Source: an uncultured Afifella sp. (GTDB lineage: Bacteria; Pseudomonadota; Alphaproteobacteria; Rhizobiales; Afifellaceae). Taken from it: a stretch of DNA of 40,498 nt. The stretch covers positions 1-40,498 of the forward strand of contig CAMYKZ010000049.1 in the NCBI GenBank assembly GCA_947259045.1, in the 5' to 3' direction. Below the pieces are notes generated by a model that was not told the DNA's origin, ran no database searches, and was given only the letters and a program-made list of their open reading frames with translations. Both the position numbers and the translations under genes were made by a program. This document shows, piece by piece, positions 25,266 to 32,968 of this stretch. Position 1 is the first letter of the stretch; each line of letters opens with the position of its first letter.

Positions 25266-25299
25266 GAGCCCGCGTCCCGGACTTCCGGGGCGCGGGCTC
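25266..25299 (+). terminator. Strong hairpin between dctP and dctQ
   Basis: GAGCCCGCG 25266-25274 pairs with CGCGGGCTC 25291-25299; inside it CCCGG 25276-25280 pairs with CCGGG around ACTT. No T-run follows. Such a hairpin after a binding-protein gene usually stabilises the upstream message so the receptor exceeds the membrane subunits. Confidence 0.65.
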
Positions 25300-25405
25300 T
25301 GGTCAAACAGCCGGCCGGCAGCTTTACTGGCGCTACGGTTAAACTGCGGCGGTTTGACTTGCGGTACAGGGGAAACCGCGCACGCAAAAGGCGGGGAACA
25401 ACAAA

Positions 25406-25969
25406 ATGCAATCACTATTGACTGTGTCAGCGATCATCGACCGGGTGCTGGCAACGATCGGGCGGATTGGCGCCTGGGCCGGGTTCCTGCTCGTCGTCGT
25501 TGTCTGTTATGACGTGGTGACGCGATATTTCGGCGTACCGAAACCATTTGGCCTGAATTCCACCCAGATCCAGGAATCGGAATACTGGCTGCATGCCTAT
25601 CTGTTCTCGCTGCTTATCGGCTACGCCTATATCAGGCAGGCCCATGTGCGCATCGATCTGATCCGCGACCGGGTTGCGCTGAAATCGAAGTTCCTGATTG
25701 AGATCCTGGGCTGCCTGTTTTTCTGCATCCCCTATGCGATTCTGACGGCGTATCTGTCGGTCGGCTATTTCATGCAATCGTTTTCGTCCGGCGAAGCCTC
25801 CAAATCGGTCATCGGCCTCAGCCATATCTGGCTGCTGAAGTTATCCATGCCGATCATGTTCACGCTGCTCGCACTGGCCGGCATTTCCGTGCTCTTCAAG
25901 GCAATTGCCGGTTATGCCGGCGCACTTCCCGACGAGATGGTTGCCGAGACCGTCGGCGGCGATCATTAG
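25406..25969 (+). CDS. dctQ: TRAP transporter small membrane subunit DctQ
   Basis: 187-residue four-helix protein that pairs with DctM. Helices lie at ~15-35 (IGAWAGFLLVVVVCYDVVTRY), ~55-75, ~93-113 (FLIEILGCLFFCIPYAILTAY) and ~140-160. The family motif around WLHAYLFSLLIGYAYIRQAHVRIDL is present with the conserved H-V-R-I-D-L. ATG 25406 follows an AGGCGGGGAAC stretch. It lies 169 bases behind dctP, across the hairpin, and 11 bases before dctM, so lower expression than dctP is expected. Confidence 0.92.
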   Translation: MQSLLTVSAIIDRVLATIGRIGAWAGFLLVVVVCYDVVTRYFGVPKPFGLNSTQIQESEYWLHAYLFSLLIGYAYIRQAHVRIDLIRDRVALKSKFLIEILGCLFFCIPYAILTAYLSVGYFMQSFSSGEASKSVIGLSHIWLLKLSMPIMFTLLALAGISVLFKAIAGYAGALPDEMVAETVGGDH

Positions 25970-25980
25970 GGGCGCATATC

Positions 25981-27447
25981 ATGGAATTTATTGCTGACAA
26001 TCTGCCGCTCTTCATGTTTGCCGCCCTGGCGATCCTGTTGTTCTCCGGTTATCCTGTGGCCTTTGTGCTTGGCGGAATCGGCCTGTTTTTCGGGTTTATC
26101 GGCATCTATTTCGACGAATTTGTCTTCGTCCAGTTCCGCGCCATGTCGTCGCGTGTGTTCGGCATCGAAGAAAATCTGATCCTGACGGCGATCCCGATGT
26201 TCATCTTTATGGGGACGATGCTTGAACGCTCAGGCGTCGCCCGCGATCTGCTCAACTGCCTGCAGGTTCTGTTGCGCCGCGTTCCCGGCGGGCTGGCATT
26301 GTCGGTCACCATCATGGGAACAATCCTGGCGGCGACGACCGGAATTATCGGCGCGTCTGTTGTCATGATGTCGCTGCTGGCTCTGCCGATCATGATGGAG
26401 CGCAATTATTCAGCGCCGCTGGCCACCGGCACAATCGCTGCCTCCGGCACCCTGGGCATTCTCATTCCGCCGTCGATCATGCTGGTTATCATGGCGGATC
26501 TGCTGGAACGTTCGGTGGGCAATCTGTTTGTCGCCGCCGTGTTCCCCGGTCTGATCCTTTCCGGCCTCTATATGGTGTACATTGTCGTCTATTCCGGCAT
26601 CAAACCTGAAGCGGCGCCACCGCTTGCCGCCAATATAGGCCCGCAAACGCGTGCGGGCGTCGGCATGATGGTGCTGCGGTCGTTTTTGCCGCCGGTGTTC
26701 CTGATCTTCCTGGTGCTCGGTTCGATCCTGGCCGGTTGGGCGACGCCGACCGAAGCCGCCGGCGTCGGTGCATTCGGGGCGTTCTTTCTGGCGCTGATCA
26801 ATCTGGTTCTGTTACCGGCGCTGGGTGTGCCGGAAATACACTTTGAAGGTGAAGCCAAGGTGGATTTTGATGATCATGCCGTCGGTGGCGGCATCTGGTC
26901 GGAACTGAAGCATTTCTGGTCGATCGTCTCCGATGTCGTTCAGCGCACCGCACTGACCAATGCCATGCTGTTTGGCATCTTTATCGGCGCAACGCTTTTC
27001 GCCTATGTCTTTCGCGCACTTGGCGGCGACGATCTGGTCATCGAACTGGTCGACGCGCTGGGGCTGGAGTCCTGGGGACTGCTGTTCCTGATCCTCGGCA
27101 TCGTTTTCTTCCTGGGTTTCTTTTTCGACTGGATCGAGATCACGTTGATCGTGCTGCCGGTTTTCGCACCGGTCATCGAGCTGCTCGATTTCGGCACCCA
27201 TGTCGACAAATTTGAGGTGATCTACTGGTTTGCCATCCTGATGGCGGTCAATCTGCAGACCTCGTTCCTGACGCCGCCGTTCGGATTTGCGCTGTTCTAC
27301 ATGAAGGCGGTTGCCCCGCCCTCGATAAAGATCGAACAGATCTATCTCGGCATCATTCCCTTCGTCCTGCTGCAGCTTGTCGGCCTGACCGCGGTGATCA
27401 TGTTCCCGGAAATCGCGCTCTGGCTGCCGCGGGTGATGCTGAATTAG
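25981..27447 (+). CDS. dctM: TRAP transporter large membrane subunit DctM
   Basis: 488-residue sodium-coupled transport subunit with twelve or more helices. Conserved family features are SGYPVAFVLGGIGLFFG at ~22-38, IFMGTMLERSGVARDL, the GTIAASGTLGILIPPSIMLV substrate/ion loop at ~148-167, GWATPTEAAGVGAFGAF and NLQTSFLTPPFGFALFYMK in the second half. Length is at the upper end of the family owing to a charged loop at ~285-305, as in TakQM-type systems. Its TAG stop at 27445-27447 overlaps the convergent LysR stop within four bases. Confidence 0.94.
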   Translation: MEFIADNLPLFMFAALAILLFSGYPVAFVLGGIGLFFGFIGIYFDEFVFVQFRAMSSRVFGIEENLILTAIPMFIFMGTMLERSGVARDLLNCLQVLLRRVPGGLALSVTIMGTILAATTGIIGASVVMMSLLALPIMMERNYSAPLATGTIAASGTLGILIPPSIMLVIMADLLERSVGNLFVAAVFPGLILSGLYMVYIVVYSGIKPEAAPPLAANIGPQTRAGVGMMVLRSFLPPVFLIFLVLGSILAGWATPTEAAGVGAFGAFFLALINLVLLPALGVPEIHFEGEAKVDFDDHAVGGGIWSELKHFWSIVSDVVQRTALTNAMLFGIFIGATLFAYVFRALGGDDLVIELVDALGLESWGLLFLILGIVFFLGFFFDWIEITLIVLPVFAPVIELLDFGTHVDKFEVIYWFAILMAVNLQTSFLTPPFGFALFYMKAVAPPSIKIEQIYLGIIPFVLLQLVGLTAVIMFPEIALWLPRVMLN

Positions 27448-28349
27448 GGTTTCTCCACACAAGGCGCACCTTCGCGAACCAGCCAGTCCACAACAGCCTG
27501 AATGGCAGAGCTCACCGGTTTGACCTGCGGCGTGACAATCCAGTGCGCTTTCGGCAAATCCACCGCGAGATCGCCAAACGGCGCAATCAGCGTCCGGGCA
27601 TTGACGCTGTCGCGCGCCAGACGATCCCGGGCAAGTGCAACGCCCATGCCCTGTTCGGCGGCGCGCAGGACGAGATCGGACGATGTGAACCGCGATCCGG
27701 CCCGGACATCCAGATCCGCCGGCCCGTGTTGCTTTTTCCAATGTGACCACGCGGTCTGCGGATCCCTGTCGTGGATCAGCTTCAGTCTTGCAAGATCCGC
27801 AATCTTGCCGGGTTTGCCGTTGGAGCGCCAGGCATCCGGGCTCATCACCGGATAAAGCGCATCATCCATAAACGGAATGCAGGTCTCGCCCGGCCATGGG
27901 CCGCGGCCCATCCGGATGCAGATGTCGGCGCCGGCCTCAGCCGGCGTCTTTCTGCGCTGATCGACAAGTACGGACAGCTGAATCCATTTGTGCGCCTGCT
28001 CGAATGTTCCGAGCCGGGGCAGCAACCAGCGGACCGCGAACGACGGCGTCGTATCGATCGTCACGGAGTTGCCCGGCCGAACCTCGCTGATCGCGGCCAC
28101 CGCACCCGCCAGTTCCGACAGGCTCGACAGTGCGGCCTTGCCGAGCGCCTCGCCCTGCGGCGAAAAAGCCAACGAGCGTTTTCCATCCCGGTGTATCAGC
28201 AGGTCTGAACCGAGCCAGGCTTCAAGCTCGCGGACGTGGCGGCTCACAGATGAATGTGCGACGCCCAATGTTCGTGCCGCCGGCCGGATGCCGCCGGTGT
28301 CATAAACCATGGCAAAGGCACGCAATGCGTTGAGGGGCAGGTGCAGCAT
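27444..28349 (-). CDS. LysR family transcriptional regulator (GcvA-like)
   Basis: 301-residue regulator starting MLHLPLNALRAFAMVYDTGG. The helix-turn-helix at ~16-40 reads IRPAARTLGVAHSSVSRHVR, followed by the linker helix and a periplasmic-binding-like effector domain (SVTIDTTPSFAVRWLLPRL, ADICIRMGRGPWPGE, GMGVALARDRLARD). Sequence pattern places it with the GcvA group. ATG 28349 is preferred; an in-frame TTG at 28355 is alternative. It is divergent from the glutathionyl-hydroquinone reductase gene, its most likely target, and overlaps the dctM end by four bases in convergent orientation. Effector unknown. Confidence 0.9.
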   Translation of the reverse strand: MLHLPLNALRAFAMVYDTGGIRPAARTLGVAHSSVSRHVRELEAWLGSDLLIHRDGKRSLAFSPQGEALGKAALSSLSELAGAVAAISEVRPGNSVTIDTTPSFAVRWLLPRLGTFEQAHKWIQLSVLVDQRRKTPAEAGADICIRMGRGPWPGETCIPFMDDALYPVMSPDAWRSNGKPGKIADLARLKLIHDRDPQTAWSHWKKQHGPADLDVRAGSRFTSSDLVLRAAEQGMGVALARDRLARDSVNARTLIAPFGDLAVDLPKAHWIVTPQVKPVSSAIQAVVDWLVREGAPCVEKP

Positions 28350-28367
28350 GGTCAATAAAATAGACCA
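28349..28367. promoter_or_regulatory. 19-base inverted repeat on the LysR start codon
   Basis: TGGTC 28349-28353 and GACCA 28363-28367 are exact inverse copies with nine A/T bases between, overlapping the LysR ATG. The shape T-N-A-rich-A suits an autoregulatory site; a regulator bound here would block its own translation start region. Confidence 0.4.
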
Positions 28368-28500
28368 AAACAGGAGAATTAGGCAACAGACAACGGGATC
28401 TACCGACCTTATGTTGAGATCGTTGAACCGGCGGGGCCAATGAACGGACCTGCTGTCGCGATGAAACGAAATTCGTCAATTTGCCGGGAGAACACAGCAG

Positions 28501-29532
28501 ATGGGTATGCTCGCAGACGGTCGGTGGCAGGACGAAGACAGGGTAATCGAGGACGGCGCCTATGTCCGGCCGGCCAGTCCGCTGCGGTCGGCCCACAAGC
28601 GGGAAACCGTTCACGCGATTGCGCAAGAGCCCGGTCGCTACTGGCTGATTGCGTCGTCGAGCTGTCCATGGTCCCATCGGGCAACCATCGCCCGCCGGCT
28701 GAAGGGACTGGACGATCTTGTGCCCATGCACATGGTTCATGGTCCGCGGCTTCAGGGGTATGCGATCGCAGGCGGAGAGAGCTGGAACGTGCCCGGCACC
28801 GCGCAGCGGATATGTCACTTGCATGAACTCTACACATTGGATGACGAACATTATACCGGGCGGGTTACCGTGCCGGTACTCTGGGACAGCAGGAATCTGG
28901 CCATTGTGTCGAACGAATCGGCCGATATTGTCCAGGCGTTCGACGCTGTCGCGACAGGCGAAGCGCCGGATTTCACGCTGAGGCCGACGGAGCTGTCCGC
29001 GGAGATCGATGCAGCAAACGACTGGATCTACCAGGCGCTCAACAACGCGGTCTACCGCGCCGGTTTCGCCCAAAGCCAGCAAGCTTATGACGACGCAGTT
29101 GCGCTGGTATTTCAGACGCTTGACCGGCTGGAGAAGCGTCTTGCCTCGTCGCGCTATTATTTCGGCAACACGCTGACGGAGACGGATATCCGCCTGTTTC
29201 CAACGCTCGTCCGTTTCGACGCCATCTATAACATCCTGTTCAAATGCTCGCTGCGCCGGCTTGTCGATTATCCGGCTCTTTGGGCCTATGCGCGCGATCT
29301 CTACAATTGGCGCGGCATTGCAGAAACCGTGGATTTCCAGGCGATGCGCAATGCGAGTTATCTCGCCGATACCAGCGATCCCCATCCTTTGGTCGCGATC
29401 GCGCCTGAGGCAGACTGGGGGTCCGCCCATGAGCGGGAAAAAATCGCCGATGCACATCTTGCGCTGCGAACCGGAGCATTGCAGGTCGTGAATCCGAAGA
29501 CATTGTTGCCGGCGACGGGGTCCTCCCGATGA
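28501..29532 (+). CDS. Glutathionyl-hydroquinone reductase (Xi-class GST, YqjG/PcpF-like)
   Basis: Reduces glutathionyl-hydroquinones, releasing the hydroquinone and glutathione disulfide, via a catalytic cysteine. The 343 residues fit the family: the thioredoxin-like domain has SSSCPWSHRATIARRLKG with Cys55, then YTGRVTVPVLWDSRN and SNESADIVQAF, where the Glu-Ser pair binds glutathione. The helical domain (~150-320) includes FGNTLTETDIRLFPTLVRFD. GGGAG upstream supports ATG 28501. The broken LysE gene overlaps its end by four bases. Control by the divergent LysR is likely. Function depends on glutathione made by gshA in this window. Confidence 0.92.
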   Translation: MGMLADGRWQDEDRVIEDGAYVRPASPLRSAHKRETVHAIAQEPGRYWLIASSSCPWSHRATIARRLKGLDDLVPMHMVHGPRLQGYAIAGGESWNVPGTAQRICHLHELYTLDDEHYTGRVTVPVLWDSRNLAIVSNESADIVQAFDAVATGEAPDFTLRPTELSAEIDAANDWIYQALNNAVYRAGFAQSQQAYDDAVALVFQTLDRLEKRLASSRYYFGNTLTETDIRLFPTLVRFDAIYNILFKCSLRRLVDYPALWAYARDLYNWRGIAETVDFQAMRNASYLADTSDPHPLVAIAPEADWGSAHEREKIADAHLALRTGALQVVNPKTLLPATGSSR

Positions 29533-30004
29533 TCATGCATTGGTCGGCAATCGGCATCCTTGTGGTGGCCGCCATCACGCCGGGGCCGAACAATATTCTC
29601 GTCATGAATGCTGGAATGCGCGGCGGCGCGAGGGCCGCCATACCCCTCATAGCCGGGATGTCACAGCAGCAGATAGCGCCGTGGTTAAGAAAAGCGGAAT
29701 GCCGGCGTCGCCAGCCGGCGTTGCCGCCTTCCAGCTGCTGAACCCCAAAGCATGGGTCATGATGAGTGTCTTCGCCGCCACCATGCATGAGGTTGGCGAC
29801 CGGACAATCAACATCATTGTGCTGATGGCTGTATTTGCGGCCTGTCTGAGCGTCTGGGCCGGCACAGGCGCGGCGCTTTCGCGGCTGCTGCACAGCCGTT
29901 CCGGGCTTCGTCGGGTCAATCGGATCATGGGCACGTCACTGATCATTTTCGCCGCAGCCATCGCGCTTCAACAGGCCCAACTGCTTGTGTCCGCATCCCG
30001 ATAA
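29529..30004 (+). pseudogene. LysE family translocator, decayed by internal deletion and frameshift
   Basis: ATG 29529 (ATGA overlap with the preceding stop) opens a normal LysE start, IGILVVAAITPGPNNILVMN, for about 43 residues to IPLIAGMS. Then the frame turns to junk and ends at 29741. A second frame (+2 relative to the first) carries the back half from about 29705: AAFQLLNPKAWVMMSVFAAT through the last helix to the stop at 30004. The join lacks the segment for helices 2-3 (roughly 50-60 residues) and changes frame, so this is a pseudogene rather than a sequencing slip. A complete paralogue sits in the lut operon (20283-20906). Confidence 0.85.
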
Positions 30005-30153
30005 TCGCCGATATTCCGGAACCCCGGTTCAACCGCGCCCGGCGCCTGCCGTCGCCCGCCAGCGATGCGCGCGGCAAACCGGCACATGGTCATTATATTC
30101 AAGCAATGATGTAAACTGTCGGGGGGCTGGTTTTGCAGATGGGATGATATCGG

Positions 30154-31458
30154 ATGGCCGATGGGGGTTCACAACAGCGCTTTGGCAGCGCCTTCGGTTA
30201 TCCGGCCCACCGGTTGCGGCCGGAAATCCTGGGCGAAATTCATTCCCGTCCATTCCATCTGCTGCCAACGCCTCGAATGCTGATCCATCTGGCGTTCATG
30301 ACCGACCGCGAGAACGGCGATGCGGACAGGGAAGCGCTAACTCGGCTTTGCCGGACCCGCGGACTGTCGGGTCCGGACCGGTCTGCCCGCCATCATGCTT
30401 TTGCCTGGGGAAAGGGGACGTTGCGCTGGGAGCAGCATACCGAATTCTCCACCTATGCCTGGGACGGCCCGGCGCAGCGAACAGATGACAGTGACGCCAG
30501 CGGGCATCCCTTCGGGGAAGAATTCGCTCCGCCCGGAGACCTGATTTCCGGCTGCCGGCTCGACATCCGGCTTGGCAGCGATGAAACGGAGAAAAAGGCG
30601 CTGGCTGCGTTCGACCCGACCAGTCTGTGTTTTTCTGAAATGGATGGCGGCCTGGCCCGCGCCGCAACCGATTTCCGCCAGGAGAGCGATGGCCTGACGC
30701 GCATTGTCATTCTCGACAAGGGGCTGGGGCCGGCCCGCGCCGGCGCCCTGGCCCAGCGGTTGATCGAAGTGGAAACCTACCGCACCCTGGCAATGCTTGG
30801 CCTGCCGGAGGCGCGGCGCCTGTCGCCTGATATCGCCAGAATCGAAGACGGGTTTGTGCATATCACCGGGCAATTGCGGGAATCTGCCGGCTCCGATAGT
30901 CAGGTGCTGCTCGACGAGTTGATTGCCCTTGCCGCTGACCTGGAGGCCGGTGCGGCTGCCAGCCTGTATCGCTTCGGCGCCAGCCGCGCCTATGACGGGA
31001 TCGTCTCCGGCCGGCTGTCAGCCATCGGCGAAGTGTCGGTTCCGGGCTATGAAACATGGCAGGATTTTCTCGGCCGCCGGCTGCGCCCGGCCATGCGCAC
31101 CTGCCGCTCCGTGGAAGAGCGCCAGGCCAACCTGTCGCGCAAGCTGGCCCGCGCCGCCAATCTCCTGCGCACCCGCGTCGACGTCGAGCTGGAACGGCAG
31201 AACCGCAATTTACTGGAATCGATGAACCGCCGGGCGCGGCTGCAATTGCGCCTGCAGCAGACGGTGGAGGGACTTTCCGTCGCCGCCGTCAGCTATTATG
31301 TCGTCGGGCTGGTCAGTACCCTGGCCAAGGGCGCTGAAAGTGCCGGATTTCTGAGATCCGCCGATCCGGCGGTCGTGACGGCACTTGTCGTGCTGCCGGT
31401 TGTGCTGGCCCTGTGGTGGTTCGTCCGGCGCATTCGCCGGCACCATCATGCCGACTGA
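30154..31458 (+). CDS. DUF3422 family protein
   Basis: 434-residue membrane-anchored protein of unknown function. Conserved pieces are HRLRPEILGEIHSRPF near residue 15, TEFSTYAWDG at ~92, a helical central part (LIEVETYRTLAMLGLPEAR) and a long helix with coiled-coil character at ~335-370 (RVDVELERQNRNLLESMNRR). Two membrane helices close the protein: GLSVAAVSYYVVGLVSTLAK and PAVVTALVVLPVVLALWWFV, with a basic HHH tail in the cytoplasm. The shape, soluble body plus C-terminal helical pair, resembles CorA-like or sensor proteins superficially; no function is known to me. It nearly abuts the convergent FecR-type gene. Confidence 0.85.
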   Translation: MADGGSQQRFGSAFGYPAHRLRPEILGEIHSRPFHLLPTPRMLIHLAFMTDRENGDADREALTRLCRTRGLSGPDRSARHHAFAWGKGTLRWEQHTEFSTYAWDGPAQRTDDSDASGHPFGEEFAPPGDLISGCRLDIRLGSDETEKKALAAFDPTSLCFSEMDGGLARAATDFRQESDGLTRIVILDKGLGPARAGALAQRLIEVETYRTLAMLGLPEARRLSPDIARIEDGFVHITGQLRESAGSDSQVLLDELIALAADLEAGAAASLYRFGASRAYDGIVSGRLSAIGEVSVPGYETWQDFLGRRLRPAMRTCRSVEERQANLSRKLARAANLLRTRVDVELERQNRNLLESMNRRARLQLRLQQTVEGLSVAAVSYYVVGLVSTLAKGAESAGFLRSADPAVVTALVVLPVVLALWWFVRRIRRHHHAD

Positions 31459-31467
31459 ACGGCGAGG

Positions 31468-32193
31468 TTATTTGCTTTTGCCCTTGCCCTTGCCCTTGCC
31501 GTTGCCCTTGTCGTCATCATCATCATCATCATCATCATCATCGTCGCCGTCGTCATCGTCGTCGCTATCGTCGCCGTCTTCCGAGCCGCTGTTGTTGCCG
31601 CTACTTGCGCCGTGACTATTCGAAGCCTGTCCGGCCGCTGGCAATTCGACACTCTGCAATCGCCCGCGCTTGCCATGGACAACGACTTTCTGGCCAGGCT
31701 GCAGCAGCGCTCTGTCACCGCTGGAGGGATGGGTGACCTGTACCGAGCCCTGGCTGACGGAGACCTCGGAGGAAAATCGGCTCTGCGTAATGGTGAATTT
31801 CGTACCTTTGACGACCGCAACGAGATTCGGCGTCGTGACTTCGAAATGCCGGACATTCCGCTTCTGCACGTCGTAGTGCACAATTCCGGATTTCTGCCGG
31901 ATTGTCGTTCGTCCGTGTTGGCTGGCCGGGATTTCGACCCTTGCACGCGGCCCGATAATCATCGATTCCCGGCCTCTGACCAGGACGACTTTACCGGTTC
32001 GCCCGGTTGTCACCTTTGCTGTCCCGGACAATTCCAGGCCCCGGGTCAATGCGACTTTCCGGGCTTTGCTGTCGGTGTCGACCCAGGCATCGCCGATGAT
32101 CTTGACGACACGCCATTCGGCAGCCTGCGCCTGGCCTGTCACCAGAACCAGCGTGGCGAACGCGATTACACGAAGCATATTCAATCTGATCAT
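31468..32193 (-). CDS. Secreted FecR-domain protein with Asp-rich and Gly-Lys tail
   Basis: 241 residues: signal peptide (MLRVIAFATLVLVTGQAQA), then a FecR-like beta domain of ~130 residues (VGDAWVDT-like start, LSGTAKVTTGRTGKVVLVRG, FEVTTPNLVAVVKGTKFTI, VSQGSVQVTHPSSGDRALLQ), typical of envelope proteins outside iron signalling too. The tail is a Ser/Asn/Gly linker, a run of D with one G, and GKGKGKGK. The acidic block is a likely calcium or cation binder. Start ATG 32193 is chosen for the signal peptide; ATG 32235 adds a hydrophilic stretch. No sigma factor or TonB receptor is adjacent, so it is not a classical FecR. Confidence 0.8.
   Translation of the reverse strand: MIRLNMLRVIAFATLVLVTGQAQAAEWRVVKIIGDAWVDTDSKARKVALTRGLELSGTAKVTTGRTGKVVLVRGRESMIIGPRARVEIPASQHGRTTIRQKSGIVHYDVQKRNVRHFEVTTPNLVAVVKGTKFTITQSRFSSEVSVSQGSVQVTHPSSGDRALLQPGQKVVVHGKRGRLQSVELPAAGQASNSHGASSGNNSGSEDGDDSDDDDDGDDDDDDDDDDDDKGNGKGKGKGKSK
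31474..31545. repeat. Six-base and three-base tandem repeats coding the protein tail
   Basis: Repeats of TTGCCC (about five units, one variant) at ~31474-31510 encode the Gly-Lys tail; they run straight into a trinucleotide tract of nine ATC units (31516-31542) flanked by GTC, encoding twelve aspartates on the minus strand. Both repeat lengths are multiples of three, so slippage would change tail length without a frameshift. Confidence 0.85.
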
Positions 32194-32285
32194 GGTGGCC
32201 CCAGACACTTGGTTTTCCGGGGTTTTAGCGTTCACAGGTTACGATTCCAGAAACAAACACGCCTAACAAATCAGGTTAACGCGGC

Positions 32286-32735
32286 TCAACTTCCCGGCTG
32301 ATATGAGCTGGCATCCTCTTCCGGCATACCATCTGTGTCGAATGTCTTGAGATAGGCGATTACTGCGGCGATCTGCTCGTCTTTTTTCAGCCCGGAAAAG
32401 CTCATTTTGGTTTTTGGCACGAATGCCTTCGGTTTTTTCAGATACTCCGTCAGCGACGCGTCCGTCCAGATCAGTCCGGCCTCGCCGGCGGCAATCATTG
32501 CCTTGGAATATTTGTAGCCTTCCGCGGTTCCGGCGACGCGGCCGAACAGATCGTTCTGCTGCGGCCCGATCTTGTTCTTGGCGCCTTCGCCGACAGCGTG
32601 ACAGGCCTTGCACTTCTTGTAGACTTTTTCGCCCAGCGCCAAATCCTGGGCCAGATCCTGAGATTGGGCTGCATGGGCGGCGAAAAGAAACGCCAGTGCG
32701 GCAAGGGTTGCCGAATATATCTTCCCGGATTTCAT
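32286..32735 (-). CDS. Periplasmic class I cytochrome c
   Basis: 149-residue c-type cytochrome. A Sec signal covers ~1-25 (SATLAALAFLFAAHAAQS). The haem is bound by CKACH (C42, C45, H46) and the sixth ligand is very probably M110 in PKTKMSFSG; the spacing and WTDASLTEYLKKPKAFVP stretch are typical of cytochrome c2/c552-like electron carriers. It may shuttle electrons to an oxidase. It is divergent from glcD across a 233-base gap holding a candidate GntR site, so it could serve the glycolate or lactate oxidation system, although this is inference. Confidence 0.92.
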   Translation of the reverse strand: MKSGKIYSATLAALAFLFAAHAAQSQDLAQDLALGEKVYKKCKACHAVGEGAKNKIGPQQNDLFGRVAGTAEGYKYSKAMIAAGEAGLIWTDASLTEYLKKPKAFVPKTKMSFSGLKKDEQIAAVIAYLKTFDTDGMPEEDASSYQPGS

Positions 32736-32900
32736 CTTTCGTCTCCAGCAGATTCAGTTTTCAGAACTTCCGAGATGACACGAACGAACCGGCGGCCGCC
32801 AAATCAAGCGAGCACACAAGATCGTGACGCAGGCTTCGATACGAACCTCGATTGGGGCTTCTACCGGGGCCTCGACTCGGGCGTGAAAACCGAGTAAGTA

Positions 32901-32927
32901 AAATTGGTCAAAAAACATTACCAATTG
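32901..32927. promoter_or_regulatory. Candidate GntR operator before glcD, matching the site near gntR
   Basis: AAATTGG 32901-32907, 13 bases, CCAATTG 32921-32927. Within it AATTGGT and ACCAATT are perfect inverse arms. It ends 42 bases before glcD. By eye 19 of 27 positions equal the site at 24020-24046, including AAATTGGTCAA at the left. The rest of the 32736-32968 gap shows no gene. Confidence 0.6.
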
Positions 32928-32968
32928 TGAAACGCTGCCTTCAGAGTGGCAAAGTCCGGAGAACCGCC

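Noticed and set aside
31510-31560. Possible CRISPR or non-coding satellite
   Set aside because: The repeat is a three-base microsatellite with no spacers and is translated in frame as the aspartate tail of the FecR-type protein.
31385-31736. Plus-strand frames rich in Ser or His over the repeat tract
   Set aside because: Homopolymer translations of the ATC/TTGCCC repeats on the wrong strand.
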